Assembly: GCA_900547995.1 (NCBI GenBank)
Contig: URIY01000032.1
Span: 1 to 20,959, forward strand
Source: an uncultured Mycoplasmatota bacterium
GTDB lineage: Bacteria > Bacillota_I > Bacilli_A > RF39 > UBA660
Length of the DNA stretch: 20,959 nucleotides
Direction: 5' to 3'
Made by a program: the position numbers and the translations under genes. The notes beneath the pieces were generated by a model, which searched no databases, was not told where the DNA came from, and worked only from the letters and a program-made list of their open reading frames with translations. This document shows positions 1 to 7,093 of this stretch, piece after piece (position 1 is the first letter of the stretch; each line of letters begins with the position of its first letter).

Positions 1-263
1 GAAAAACATATGAGGGAGATAAGAATTATATGGCATGTATAAGAAGAGTAGAAGAGTTAAGTACTGATCCAGATTTTGTTGGTTATTATGATTTAGAAGA
101 AGCTCATAAACAAGATTTATCAGATAGTTATGAGACTGGTTATGATGATGGCGTTACTAAAAGAAATATTGAGATTGCTAAAAACTTACTTAAACAAAAT
201 TTGCCTATTCAAAACATTTCACTAGCAACAGGTTTATCTATAGAAGAAATACAAAAATTGTAA
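1..263 (+). CDS. Rpn-family PD-(D/E)XK nuclease / putative transposase, C-terminal end (5' truncated by window)
   Basis: The reading frame is open to the left edge: the codons before the first ATG at 30 (from position 3) contain no stop and continue the same protein, so ATG 30 is internal and only about 87 C-terminal residues are visible. They are charged and end in a segment of the form IAKNLLKQNLPIQNISLATG followed by LSIEEIQKL. That helix-turn-helix-like tail is typical of Rpn (recombination-promoting nuclease / putative transposase) proteins, whose catalytic PD-(D/E)XK domain is N-terminal and would lie upstream of the window. No catalytic residues can be seen here. Known Rpn proteins stimulate DNA recombination and occur in many divergent copies. 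A decayed second copy of this 3' end lies at 1444-1640. The family call rests on the tail only. Confidence 0.7.
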   Translation, partial: KTYEGDKNYMACIRRVEELSTDPDFVGYYDLEEAHKQDLSDSYETGYDDGVTKRNIEIAKNLLKQNLPIQNISLATGLSIEEIQKL

Positions 264-274
264 TTAAAAATATA

Positions 275-307
275 AAAAATATATTAACTTAAAATTAATA
301 TATTTTT
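275..307 (+). terminator. AT-only hairpin, probable terminator of the Rpn gene
   Basis: A perfect 13-bp inverted repeat (275-287 with 295-307, 7-nt loop) lies 12 nt after the stop codon. The right arm ends in five T residues, followed by GTCTTAT. The stem has no GC pairs, so it is weak, but position and T-tract fit a rho-independent terminator. The right arm and following bases are partly retained beside the decayed copy near 1612-1640. Confidence 0.5.
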
Positions 308-334
308 GTCTTATAAGCTAAAAGAATTTTATTG

Positions 335-340
335 TATAAT
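335..340 (+). promoter_or_regulatory. Candidate -10 box for the yhcG-like gene
   Basis: There is a perfect TATAAT at 335-340, and the base pair just before it is TG. The upstream -35 region is poor (TTATAA at 311-316, 18-nt spacer, 3 of 6 consensus matches). It lies 35 nt before the GGAGG ribosome binding site. In such AT-rich DNA a consensus -10 box alone is only moderate evidence. Confidence 0.4.
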
Positions 341-385
341 TTATACATACATATTACTTAATTTATAAATGATTGGAGGCATTTG

Positions 386-1420
386 ATGATTAATGAATTA
401 ATAAATAATGATAATGAAATAAATAGTATTTTTGATAGTATCAAAAATTTAGTTATAAATAGTAGAAATAAAGTATATCATACTGTAAATACTGAAATGC
501 TTAATTTATATTGGAATATTGGCAAAATTATTATGGAAATACAACAAGGCGATGAAAGAGCAAGTTATGGAGATTCTGTACTTGATAAATTATCACAAAA
601 ATTAACTAATGAATTTGGTAAAGGCTTTTCTTCAAGAAATTTAAGAACTATGAGAAAATTTTATTTAATATATCCAATTTGGAAGACAGTGTCTTCCAAA
701 TTGAGTTGGTCACATTATTTAGAATTAATTAAAATAGATAATGAACAAAAAAGAAAATTTTATTTAAATGAGTGTATTAATTCTAAATGGAGTGTTAGAG
801 AACTTCAAAGGCAAAGAGATTCACTACTTTATGAAAGATTAACTATATCTGCTGATAAGGAAAAAATATTAGAACTATCTGAAAAAGGTCAAATACTAAA
901 AACAAGTAAAGACTTAGTAAAAGATCCTTTTGTGTTAGAATTTTTAGATATAAAAGGAAATACTGATTATTTAGAATCCGATTTAGAAAAGAATATTATA
1001 GAACATTTAAAAGAATTCTTATTAGAATTAGGAAAAGGATTTAGTTATGTTGGAAATCAAGTAAGATTAACATTAGAAGAAGACCATTTCTATCCTGATT
1101 TAGTTTTCTATAATAGACTTTTAAAATGTTTTGTGATTATTGATTTGAAAATTGGAAAAGTATCTCATCAAGATATTGGACAAATGCAAATGTATGTTAA
1201 TTATTATGATAGAGAAATAAAACAAAATGATGAAAAACCAACAGTAGGAATATTATTATCAACTAATAAAAATGAAACTGTTGTAAAATATACTTTACCT
1301 AAAGATAATAAAACAATATTCTCTTCGGAATATAAATTACATATGCCATCAGAACAAGAATTAATTAGTGCTATTGAAGAAGAAAAGAAAAATTATGAAT
1401 TGAATAAAGAAAATATATAG
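386..1420 (+). CDS. yhcG: DUF1016/YhcG-type PD-(D/E)XK nuclease-domain protein
   Basis: This is a 344-residue protein with the two-part layout of the DUF1016 (YhcG) family. The N-terminal helical/winged-helix part (about 15-165) carries the hallmark KLSWSHYLELI and a RELQRQ segment. The C-terminal nuclease fold (about 195-330) has the PD at 237-238 (YPDLVFYN), D253-x-K255 (IIDLKIG) and the following GQMQMYV helix, so the putative active site looks complete. Members are assigned to the PD-(D/E)XK superfamily and occur in mobile and defence-type neighbourhoods; a precise role is not established. The start is set at ATG 386 because GGAGG at 375-379 is spaced correctly for it; the in-frame TTG at 383 would be only 3 nt from that site. 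The DNA coding for residues 97-106 is a perfect palindrome (separate entry). The gene sits between an Rpn 3' end and a decayed copy of that end. Confidence 0.9.
   Translation: MINELINNDNEINSIFDSIKNLVINSRNKVYHTVNTEMLNLYWNIGKIIMEIQQGDERASYGDSVLDKLSQKLTNEFGKGFSSRNLRTMRKFYLIYPIWKTVSSKLSWSHYLELIKIDNEQKRKFYLNECINSKWSVRELQRQRDSLLYERLTISADKEKILELSEKGQILKTSKDLVKDPFVLEFLDIKGNTDYLESDLEKNIIEHLKEFLLELGKGFSYVGNQVRLTLEEDHFYPDLVFYNRLLKCFVIIDLKIGKVSHQDIGQMQMYVNYYDREIKQNDEKPTVGILLSTNKNETVVKYTLPKDNKTIFSSEYKLHMPSEQELISAIEEEKKNYELNKENI
675..703. repeat. Perfect 14-bp inverted repeat inside yhcG
   Basis: CAATTTGGAAGACA (675-688) is followed by one G and then its exact reverse complement TGTCTTCCAAATTG (690-703). 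The 29-nt palindrome is in frame and codes for PIWKTVSSKL, immediately before the conserved SWSHY motif of DUF1016. A perfect 14-bp stem is unexpected within coding DNA of this composition. Confidence 0.9.
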
Positions 1421-1443
1421 AAACATGTAGAGTTTTTAAATAT

Positions 1444-1640
1444 AAAAGACACATGAAAAAGATAAAAGTTATATGGTATACATAATGGTAAAACAGATAG
1501 AAATATTTAGATTGTAACTTATTTAAACAAGATTTATCTATCCAAGACATTTCACTAACAACAGTTTTATCTATAGAAAAAGTAGAGAAAATTATAATAA
1601 AATCTAGAAAAATATATTTTTTGTCTTATACGTTAAAAAA
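1444..1640 (+). pseudogene. Decayed second copy of the Rpn-family gene 3' end
   Basis: Bases 1445-1486 match 2-43 at about three quarters of positions, and roughly 1490-1594 match 145-262 of the Rpn gene, including CATTTCACTA-CAACA and TTTATCTATAGAA. About 100 nt between the two blocks are missing here. The similarity continues past the old stop into the sequence ATATTTTTTGTCTTATA, which matches the terminator arm after the first copy. In-frame stops and the deletion show that the copy is dead. The two copies are direct repeats flanking the yhcG-like gene, consistent with duplication or with insertion of yhcG between two tandem Rpn genes. The rest of the 415-nt gap (1641-1770) shows nothing recognisable besides AT-rich sequence. 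Confidence 0.75.
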
Positions 1641-1770
1641 ATTAATATTTATTTTTAATACATGAAATTATTTAATAAATTCCAATTATTTACTATATAC
1701 AAAGTTTTTATAATTTGTTACAATACTATACAATTTAAGACATATATTTTACATTTTTAGGTATAAAGGG

Positions 1771-1799
1771 TTTCCATAATACTAAAAAAATGTTAAAAT
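1771..1799 (+). promoter_or_regulatory. Candidate extended -10 promoter of the polysaccharide operon
   Basis: TTTCCA (1771-1776, 4 of 6 matches to the -35 consensus) is separated by 17 nt from TAAAAT (1794-1799). The -10 box is preceded by a TG one base away (TGTTAAAAT), the extended -10 arrangement. Transcription would start near 1806, giving a leader of about 30 nt before the first gene. No riboswitch-like leader is visible. It is the best promoter candidate ahead of the 15-kb operon. Confidence 0.5.
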
Positions 1800-1835
1800 A
1801 TAAATAAGTTATATGGAAGGTATTGTGGTGATTAT

Positions 1836-2516
1836 ATGGAAAATGATGAAATAATACTCGATAGTACTTTAGAAAATGATTTGAGTTCACATAAAAATAT
1901 GATATATTTATTCTTTAAAAGATTATTTGATATAGTTATTTCTTTAATAGGAATTATACCATTAATTATACTTATAATTGTTGTTAAAATATGGAGTATA
2001 TTTACTAAAGATTTTCATTCCATTTTTTTTAAACAAGAAAGAATAGGAAAAAATGGTAAAAAAATATATATTTATAAATTTCGCTCAATGGTGCCTAATG
2101 CTGAAGATGTATTAGAAAAAATGATGGAAGAAAACCCTGAAATAAAAAAAGAATATCTAGAAAATAAAAAATTAGAGAAAGATCCAAGAATAACTAGCGT
2201 TGGTAAATTTATTAGAAAATTATCAATAGATGAAGTTCCACAACTTTTAAATATATTAAAGGGTGATATGAGTTTGGTTGGACCAAGACCATATTTGCCT
2301 AGAGAAAAGGAAGACATGAAAGAATATTATGAATATATTGTTTCATGTAAACCTGGTTTAACAGGTTTATGGCAGGTAAGAGGTAGAAATGATGTAAGTT
2401 TTAATGATAGATTAAGGTTAGATAAGAAATATTCAATGGAAAAAGGTTTTAAGTTAGACATAAAAATTTTTTTCAAAACTTTTCTTGTGGTATTTAAAAG
2501 AAAAGGTGCTAAATAG
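1836..2516 (+). CDS. Undecaprenyl-phosphate sugar phosphotransferase (initiating bacterial sugar transferase)
   Basis: This 226-residue monotopic membrane enzyme of the bacterial sugar transferase family (PF02397 type) starts repeat-unit synthesis by moving a sugar-1-phosphate from a UDP-sugar to undecaprenyl phosphate at the inner face of the membrane. The N-terminal hydrophobic re-entrant helix is at about 33-56, followed by FKQERIGKNGK (65-75) and KFRSM (81-85). The catalytic Asp-Glu pair is D132-E133 in SIDEVPQLLNI, then DMSLVGPRP (144-152) and KPGLTGLWQVRGR (172-184). It is the short form without the extra N-terminal membrane domain of WbaP. The start ATG has GGTGA at 1827-1831, four bases upstream. 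It is the first gene of the operon, as expected for the committing step. The sugar cannot be read from the sequence. Confidence 0.95.
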   Translation: MENDEIILDSTLENDLSSHKNMIYLFFKRLFDIVISLIGIIPLIILIIVVKIWSIFTKDFHSIFFKQERIGKNGKKIYIYKFRSMVPNAEDVLEKMMEENPEIKKEYLENKKLEKDPRITSVGKFIRKLSIDEVPQLLNILKGDMSLVGPRPYLPREKEDMKEYYEYIVSCKPGLTGLWQVRGRNDVSFNDRLRLDKKYSMEKGFKLDIKIFFKTFLVVFKRKGAK

Positions 2517-2530
2517 TTTGGAGTGATATA

Positions 2531-3754
2531 GTGAAAATATTACTAGTGAATAAATTTCATTATTTAAAAGGTGGTAGCGAAAAATATTATTTTGAACTTG
2601 GCAGAATGCTAAAGTCAAAAGGTCATGAAGTGGCATATTTTTCTATGGATGATGAAAAGAATGTTAAAACTTATGATAAGGAATATTTTGTATCTAAAAT
2701 TGATTTGAATAATGGATCAAAACTTCAAGCTTTAGCTGTTATATATTCAAAGAAAAATGAAGAAAAAATGATAGAAGCATTAGATGATTTTAAACCAGAT
2801 ATTGTTCATTTAAATAATTTTCAAAGACAATTATCATCGTCTATTATAAAACCTATAAAGGAAAGAAACATTCCAATTGTTTTTACAGCACATGATGTAC
2901 AAGCTATTTGCCCTGCTATTACAATGCTTGATAATGATTTGAATATTTGTGAGTTATGCACAAATGGCAAGTATTTAAATTGTGTAAGAAAAAAATGTAT
3001 TAAAAATTCCAAAATGAAAAGTCTACTTGGTGCAGTGGAAGGTTATTATTATAGAAATAAAAAAATATACAAAGACAAAATAGATTGTATAATAACTCCT
3101 AGTGAATTTTACCGAGAAAAATTTATTAAAGATGGTATAAATAAAAATAAGATAGTGACAATTCATAATAGTATTGATGTGGCAAAGTACAATGTTAAAA
3201 CTTTTGATGAAGGATATGCACTATATTTTGGTAGATTGTCTAAAGAAAAGGGTATATTAAATTTAATGAAAGCATTTTCTAGACAAAAAAAAGGGAAACT
3301 ATATATTGCTGGTGAAGGTCCAGAAAGGGAAAATATTGCTAGGTTTATTGAAGAAAATAAATTACAAAGTAAAATTAAACTATTGGGCTTTTTAAATGAA
3401 GAACAAATAAAGGAGCAAATTAGCAAATGCAAATTTGTAGTAATTCCATCAATATGGTATGAAAACTGTCCTTATTCTATTTTGGAAACCCTTGCAGTTG
3501 GAAAACCAATAATTGGTTCCAATATGGGTGGTGTACCTGAATTAGTAAATGATGGTGAAAATGGTTATATTTATAAATTTGATGATATAAATGAATTAAG
3601 TGAAAAAATGAATATATTATTTACCAATGATGAATTAGTCACTAATTTTTCAAAAAAATCTAAGCAACTGGCAACAAGTTTATATAACAAAGAAGAATAT
3701 TATAAAAAACTTATAACAATATACAACGATATTAAGAAAAAAAATATTTTATAG
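2531..3754 (+). CDS. GT4-family glycosyltransferase with cysteine cluster
   Basis: This is a 407-residue cytoplasmic GT-B fold enzyme that should add a sugar from a nucleotide donor to the lipid-linked repeat unit. The N-terminal acceptor domain starts KILLVNKFHYLKGGSEKYY, with the glycine pair at 14-15 and FTAHD at 118-122. The C-terminal donor domain has FGRLSKEKG (233-241, R235 and K240), GEGPE (261-265) and the E-x7-E pair E311/E319 in ENCPYSILE, then KPIIGSNMGGVPE. A cysteine set C127, C140, C143, C151, C156 lies between the domains, a feature I recall from one GT4 subgroup and which could bind a metal. The start is GTG with GGAG at 2520-2523. It lies 14 nt after the sugar transferase, so it is the likely second enzyme of assembly. 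Donor and linkage are unknown. Confidence 0.92.
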   Translation: MKILLVNKFHYLKGGSEKYYFELGRMLKSKGHEVAYFSMDDEKNVKTYDKEYFVSKIDLNNGSKLQALAVIYSKKNEEKMIEALDDFKPDIVHLNNFQRQLSSSIIKPIKERNIPIVFTAHDVQAICPAITMLDNDLNICELCTNGKYLNCVRKKCIKNSKMKSLLGAVEGYYYRNKKIYKDKIDCIITPSEFYREKFIKDGINKNKIVTIHNSIDVAKYNVKTFDEGYALYFGRLSKEKGILNLMKAFSRQKKGKLYIAGEGPERENIARFIEENKLQSKIKLLGFLNEEQIKEQISKCKFVVIPSIWYENCPYSILETLAVGKPIIGSNMGGVPELVNDGENGYIYKFDDINELSEKMNILFTNDELVTNFSKKSKQLATSLYNKEEYYKKLITIYNDIKKKNIL

Positions 3755-3765
3755 GTTGGTGTACA

Positions 3766-4776
3766 ATGGAAAAAACTTTTAAATATGAATCTTTAAATGG
3801 ATTAAGAACTATATCATGTATAGGTATAGTACTTATGCATGTTTTGGCTAACTTAAATTATCCTTTAAAAAATGTTTTTGTTATTAAGCTAGTTAATTCA
3901 TTTACAAATTTTGTTTATTTGTTTATGATGATATCTGCTTTTTCAATGTGCTGCGGTTATTATGAAAAAATAAAAAATAATCAAATTTCATTAGAAAAAT
4001 TTTATAGCAAACGAATAAAGAAAATAGTACCATTTTTTTATTTATTAGTCATTTTGGAACTTATTTATCATCATAATATTAATTCACTAATAGAGAGCTT
4101 TGCTGATATTACTTTGATGTTTGGCTTTTTACCAAGATCTTTAGATGTTATAGGTGTTGGTTGGTTTTTGGGCTTAATTTTTATATTTTATATGATTTTC
4201 CCATTCTTTGTGTTTTTATTTTCAAATAAAAAAAGAGCCTTGATAGTTACGATAACTTCATTTTTCATGAATTTAGCTGCAATTATTTATTTCAAAGTGT
4301 CTAGAATTAATATGTTTTATAGTTTTGTTTATTTTTGTTTGGGTGGTATAATATATTTGTACAAAGATAAAATTATTGAATTTGCAAATAAAAGAAAAAT
4401 TTTTTGTTTGTTATTAACTATTCTTTCAATAATTACTTATTATATTGTCCCTGAAAATAAATATATATTTAATTTGGAATTGCTAATTATGTTTGGCCTT
4501 ATATTAAGTTATTGTATTTCTACAAATAATAAAATTTTAAATAATAACATTGCTAATTTTATTAGTAATGTTAGTTTAGAAATATATTTATCTCACATGT
4601 TTATATTTCAAATTATAAATAGATTAAATTTAACAAAAATTTTAGGTAACAATTATGTATCGTATATTGTTATTTGTATATTGGTATTATTTGAAACTAT
4701 TTTATTTTCATATTTAGTAAAATTTATTTTTAATAAGATAAATAGTAGAAATTTGGTTGATAATATTGAACAATAA
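3766..4776 (+). CDS. Membrane O-acyltransferase (acyltransferase 3 family)
   Basis: This is a 336-residue integral membrane protein with about ten hydrophobic helices and the acyltransferase 3 (PF01757 type) signature at its N-terminus: YESLNGLRTISCIGIVLMHVLANL, with R14 and the candidate catalytic H25 at the end of the first helix. Later features include GVGWFLGLIFIFYMIFPFF and a C-terminal ISNVSLEIYLSHMFIF, where LSH is the usual family end motif. Such enzymes acetylate (or otherwise acylate) sugars of capsules, O antigens or peptidoglycan at the membrane. It starts 11 nt after the GT4 gene, with GGTG four bases before ATG. The acceptor is probably the repeat unit made by this operon; the acyl group is unknown. 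Confidence 0.88.
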   Translation: MEKTFKYESLNGLRTISCIGIVLMHVLANLNYPLKNVFVIKLVNSFTNFVYLFMMISAFSMCCGYYEKIKNNQISLEKFYSKRIKKIVPFFYLLVILELIYHHNINSLIESFADITLMFGFLPRSLDVIGVGWFLGLIFIFYMIFPFFVFLFSNKKRALIVTITSFFMNLAAIIYFKVSRINMFYSFVYFCLGGIIYLYKDKIIEFANKRKIFCLLLTILSIITYYIVPENKYIFNLELLIMFGLILSYCISTNNKILNNNIANFISNVSLEIYLSHMFIFQIINRLNLTKILGNNYVSYIVICILVLFETILFSYLVKFIFNKINSRNLVDNIEQ

Positions 4777-4792
4777 ATGATAAGTTGGTAAT

Positions 4793-4813
4793 AAGGTGAG
4801 CCAAAGAGGTGAG
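4793..4813 (+). promoter_or_regulatory. Tandem Shine-Dalgarno sites before the second acyltransferase
   Basis: AAGGTGAG (4793-4800) and AGAGGTGAG (4805-4813) form two near-identical ribosome-binding sequences. The second is spaced five bases from ATG 4818 and decides that start. The longer in-frame GTG at 4809 lies inside this site and is therefore rejected as the start. Confidence 0.6.
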
Positions 4814-4817
4814 TGTG

Positions 4818-5837
4818 ATGAATGAAAAGAGAATAATTTGGATAGATTATTTAAAAGCATTTGCTTGTTTTTTAGTCGTGATTGGTCACTTGTTACAGTC
4901 TTTTCAAAAATCAAATATTGATATTTTTATAAATGTAACAACAATTATAAATTGGATAATATATTTATTTCATATGCCTTTATTTATAATGATTAGTGGT
5001 TTTTTGTATTGCAAAGAAAAAAAAATAAATACTTTTAGTGAATATAAAAACTTTATATTAAAAAAGATAATTAATTTAATGGTTCCATATGTATTTTTTT
5101 ATACAATATTTGTTGGAATAAATATGCTTTTTTCTGATAATGTTAATAACTCTTTAGATATTAATGATTTGTTAGGAATTATTAATAATCCTATATCACC
5201 ATATTGGTTTTTATATGCACTTACATCTATATTTATATTTATTCCTTTTTTAGAAAAAATATGTAATAATAATAAAAATATTATTTGCAGCATTTTAATA
5301 ATTTTTAAAATGGTATCTTTCTTTATAGATACAAAATTATATTTTATTAATTCAATTATGAAATTTGGAATTTATTTTTATTTAGGAAAATTTATTTCAT
5401 TAAAAAACAACAATAAATATACAGTATGTAATTTATTATATGTTATATTATATTTAGTTTTTGCATTAGGATATTATTTTATTAAAAATAATTTAAATTT
5501 GTTGACAAACGAAATTATAAGATTTATTTTTGCTTTATTTGGAATATATATTTTTGTTGGCCTTTTTAAAAATATTAATCATTCAAAAGTTTTAGATACT
5601 TTTAAAAAATATACTTTTCAAATATATTTGCTTCATACGATATTTGCCGCTGGCATTAGAATCGTTTTACTAAAATTTGGAATAAAAGACTATTTTATTC
5701 ATTTTATGTTTGGTATGTTTTTTAGCATATATATGCCTGTTTTAATATCTAAAATTAGTGAGAAAATCAAATATACAAATTTTCTATTTTATCCAACAAA
5801 AACAATTGAAGAACTGGAAGGTAGGAATTTAAGATGA
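4818..5837 (+). CDS. Second membrane O-acyltransferase (acyltransferase 3 family)
   Basis: This is a 339-residue protein with about ten hydrophobic segments. Its N-terminus MNEKRIIWIDYLKAFACFLV followed by VIGHLLQSF is the acyltransferase 3 signature, with H24 as the candidate catalytic histidine at the end of helix 1, and LFHMPLFIMISGFLY follows. The loop SPYWFLYALTSIFIFIPFL and the late FQIYLLHTIF (family L-H end motif) fit the same family. It differs strongly from the preceding acyltransferase, so the pair is not a recent duplication; the two probably act on different positions or sugars. This one looks closer to the WcaD/fucose-acetylase-like branch, by impression only. Its stop overlaps the next gene by ATGA (5834-5837), so translation of the radical SAM gene is probably coupled to it. 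Confidence 0.86.
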   Translation: MNEKRIIWIDYLKAFACFLVVIGHLLQSFQKSNIDIFINVTTIINWIIYLFHMPLFIMISGFLYCKEKKINTFSEYKNFILKKIINLMVPYVFFYTIFVGINMLFSDNVNNSLDINDLLGIINNPISPYWFLYALTSIFIFIPFLEKICNNNKNIICSILIIFKMVSFFIDTKLYFINSIMKFGIYFYLGKFISLKNNNKYTVCNLLYVILYLVFALGYYFIKNNLNLLTNEIIRFIFALFGIYIFVGLFKNINHSKVLDTFKKYTFQIYLLHTIFAAGIRIVLLKFGIKDYFIHFMFGMFFSIYMPVLISKISEKIKYTNFLFYPTKTIEELEGRNLR

Positions 5838-7018
5838 AAGAAAAAAAATTAAATGGTACTGTTATTGTTACATATAGATGTAATGCTAGATGCACTATGT
5901 GCAATAGATATAAATGCCCTTCAAAACCAGAGGAGGAACTTAGTATTGAAACAATAAAAAAATTGCCTAAAATGTATTTTACAAATATTACTGGTGGAGA
6001 GCCTTTTATTCGTGAAGATTTAGCTGATATAGTTAGGGAATTATATAAAAAATCAGATAGAATTGTTATTTCAACAAATGGTTTTTTTACAGATAGAATT
6101 ATTAAATTATGTGAGGAATTTCCTAACGTTGGAATCAGGATTTCTATAGAAGGATTAGAACAAACAAATAATGAAATTAGAGGATTAAAGGATGGATTTA
6201 ATAAAGGATATTCAACTCTAAAAAAATTGGTTGAATTAAAACATCCAGATGTTGGATTTGGTATGACAGTTCAAGATGCAAATGCTAAAGATTTAGTTGC
6301 ACTATATAAATTGTCTGATGAACTTAATATGGAATTTGCAACAGCTTCACTTCATAATAGTTTTTATTTTGTAGAGGCAAAAAATATTATAAAAGATCGA
6401 CTAATGGTTGCTAAAGAATTTGAAAAATTAATAAATGAATTATTAAAATCAAATTCACCTAAGAAATGGTTTAGGGCATATTTTAATCATGGATTAATCA
6501 ATTATATTTTTGGACAAAAAAGATTACTTCCATGTGATATGGCTTTTGATACATTTTTTATTGATCCATATGGTGATGTAATGCCATGTAATGGAACTAA
6601 AGAAAAAGAAGTAATGGGTAATTTAAATGAACAAAGTTGGGATGAACTATGGAATTCAAAGCAAGCTGATTTAGTACGTGAAAAAGTAAGACACTGTGAT
6701 AGAGATTGTTGGATGATTGGTTCAGTATCACCTGCAATGCATAAATATATTTGGAAACCAGCTTGGTGGGTATTTAAACATAAATTTTTAAGATTCTTTA
6801 AAAAAGAAAAATATTCTATGTTTGAAAATAAAATTGTAAGGGATTTTAAAGATGGTAAAATAAGTAAACAAGAATTAGATGCATGTTCTACATGTGATAT
6901 GCATTGCCTAGTAAATGATGGATTATCTGAAAAATCAAAGGAAGCACTAAGAACTATGTCTGGTGAAGAAATTGTAGATAAAGATATAGAAAATCAAATG
7001 AAAAATCGGAATAATTGA
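5834..7018 (+). CDS. Radical SAM protein with SPASM-like C-terminal cysteines
   Basis: This is a 394-residue cytoplasmic radical SAM enzyme. The cluster motif C16-x3-C20-x2-C23 (TYRCNARCTMCNR) binds the 4Fe-4S cluster, followed by GGEP at 54-57, the VISTNG strand (78-83) and IRISIEG (101-107), all standard for SAM binding. A SPASM-like auxiliary region has C234 (LLPCDMAFDTFFIDPYGD), C252 (VMPCNGT), GNLNEQSWDELW, C288 and C292. An extra tail carries C351-x2-C354-x3-C358 (ACSTCDMHC), which could hold a further cluster or metal. It lies between acyltransferases and glycosyltransferases, with a four-base overlap upstream, so it belongs to the glycan operon. No peptide precursor gene is visible nearby, which argues against RiPP maturation and for modification of a sugar, lipid carrier or protein in this pathway. 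The reaction is unknown. Confidence 0.93.
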   Translation: MKEKKLNGTVIVTYRCNARCTMCNRYKCPSKPEEELSIETIKKLPKMYFTNITGGEPFIREDLADIVRELYKKSDRIVISTNGFFTDRIIKLCEEFPNVGIRISIEGLEQTNNEIRGLKDGFNKGYSTLKKLVELKHPDVGFGMTVQDANAKDLVALYKLSDELNMEFATASLHNSFYFVEAKNIIKDRLMVAKEFEKLINELLKSNSPKKWFRAYFNHGLINYIFGQKRLLPCDMAFDTFFIDPYGDVMPCNGTKEKEVMGNLNEQSWDELWNSKQADLVREKVRHCDRDCWMIGSVSPAMHKYIWKPAWWVFKHKFLRFFKKEKYSMFENKIVRDFKDGKISKQELDACSTCDMHCLVNDGLSEKSKEALRTMSGEEIVDKDIENQMKNRNN

Positions 7019-7093
7019 TAGATTAAAGCAAATTTTGTTCAATATTCATTAATGTGTTAGTCTTGAACGAAGTGAAAGGATAGTGAGGCTTTT

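Noticed and set aside
30..263. Start of the first gene at ATG 30
   Set aside because: The frame is open to the left edge and the upstream codons look like the same protein, so the gene is 5' truncated and ATG 30 is internal.
1641..1770. Possible small RNA or leader before the polysaccharide operon
   Set aside because: Only AT-rich sequence with weak inverted repeats; no riboswitch-like or terminator/antiterminator structure visible.
4809..4817. GTG 4809 as start of the second acyltransferase
   Set aside because: It lies within the AGAGGTGAG ribosome binding site that serves ATG 4818.
7019..7093. Possible repeat shared with 20840-20870 (both contain TTTTGTTCAA and TTAATGT)
   Set aside because: The match is short and interrupted, and expected by chance in such AT-rich DNA.
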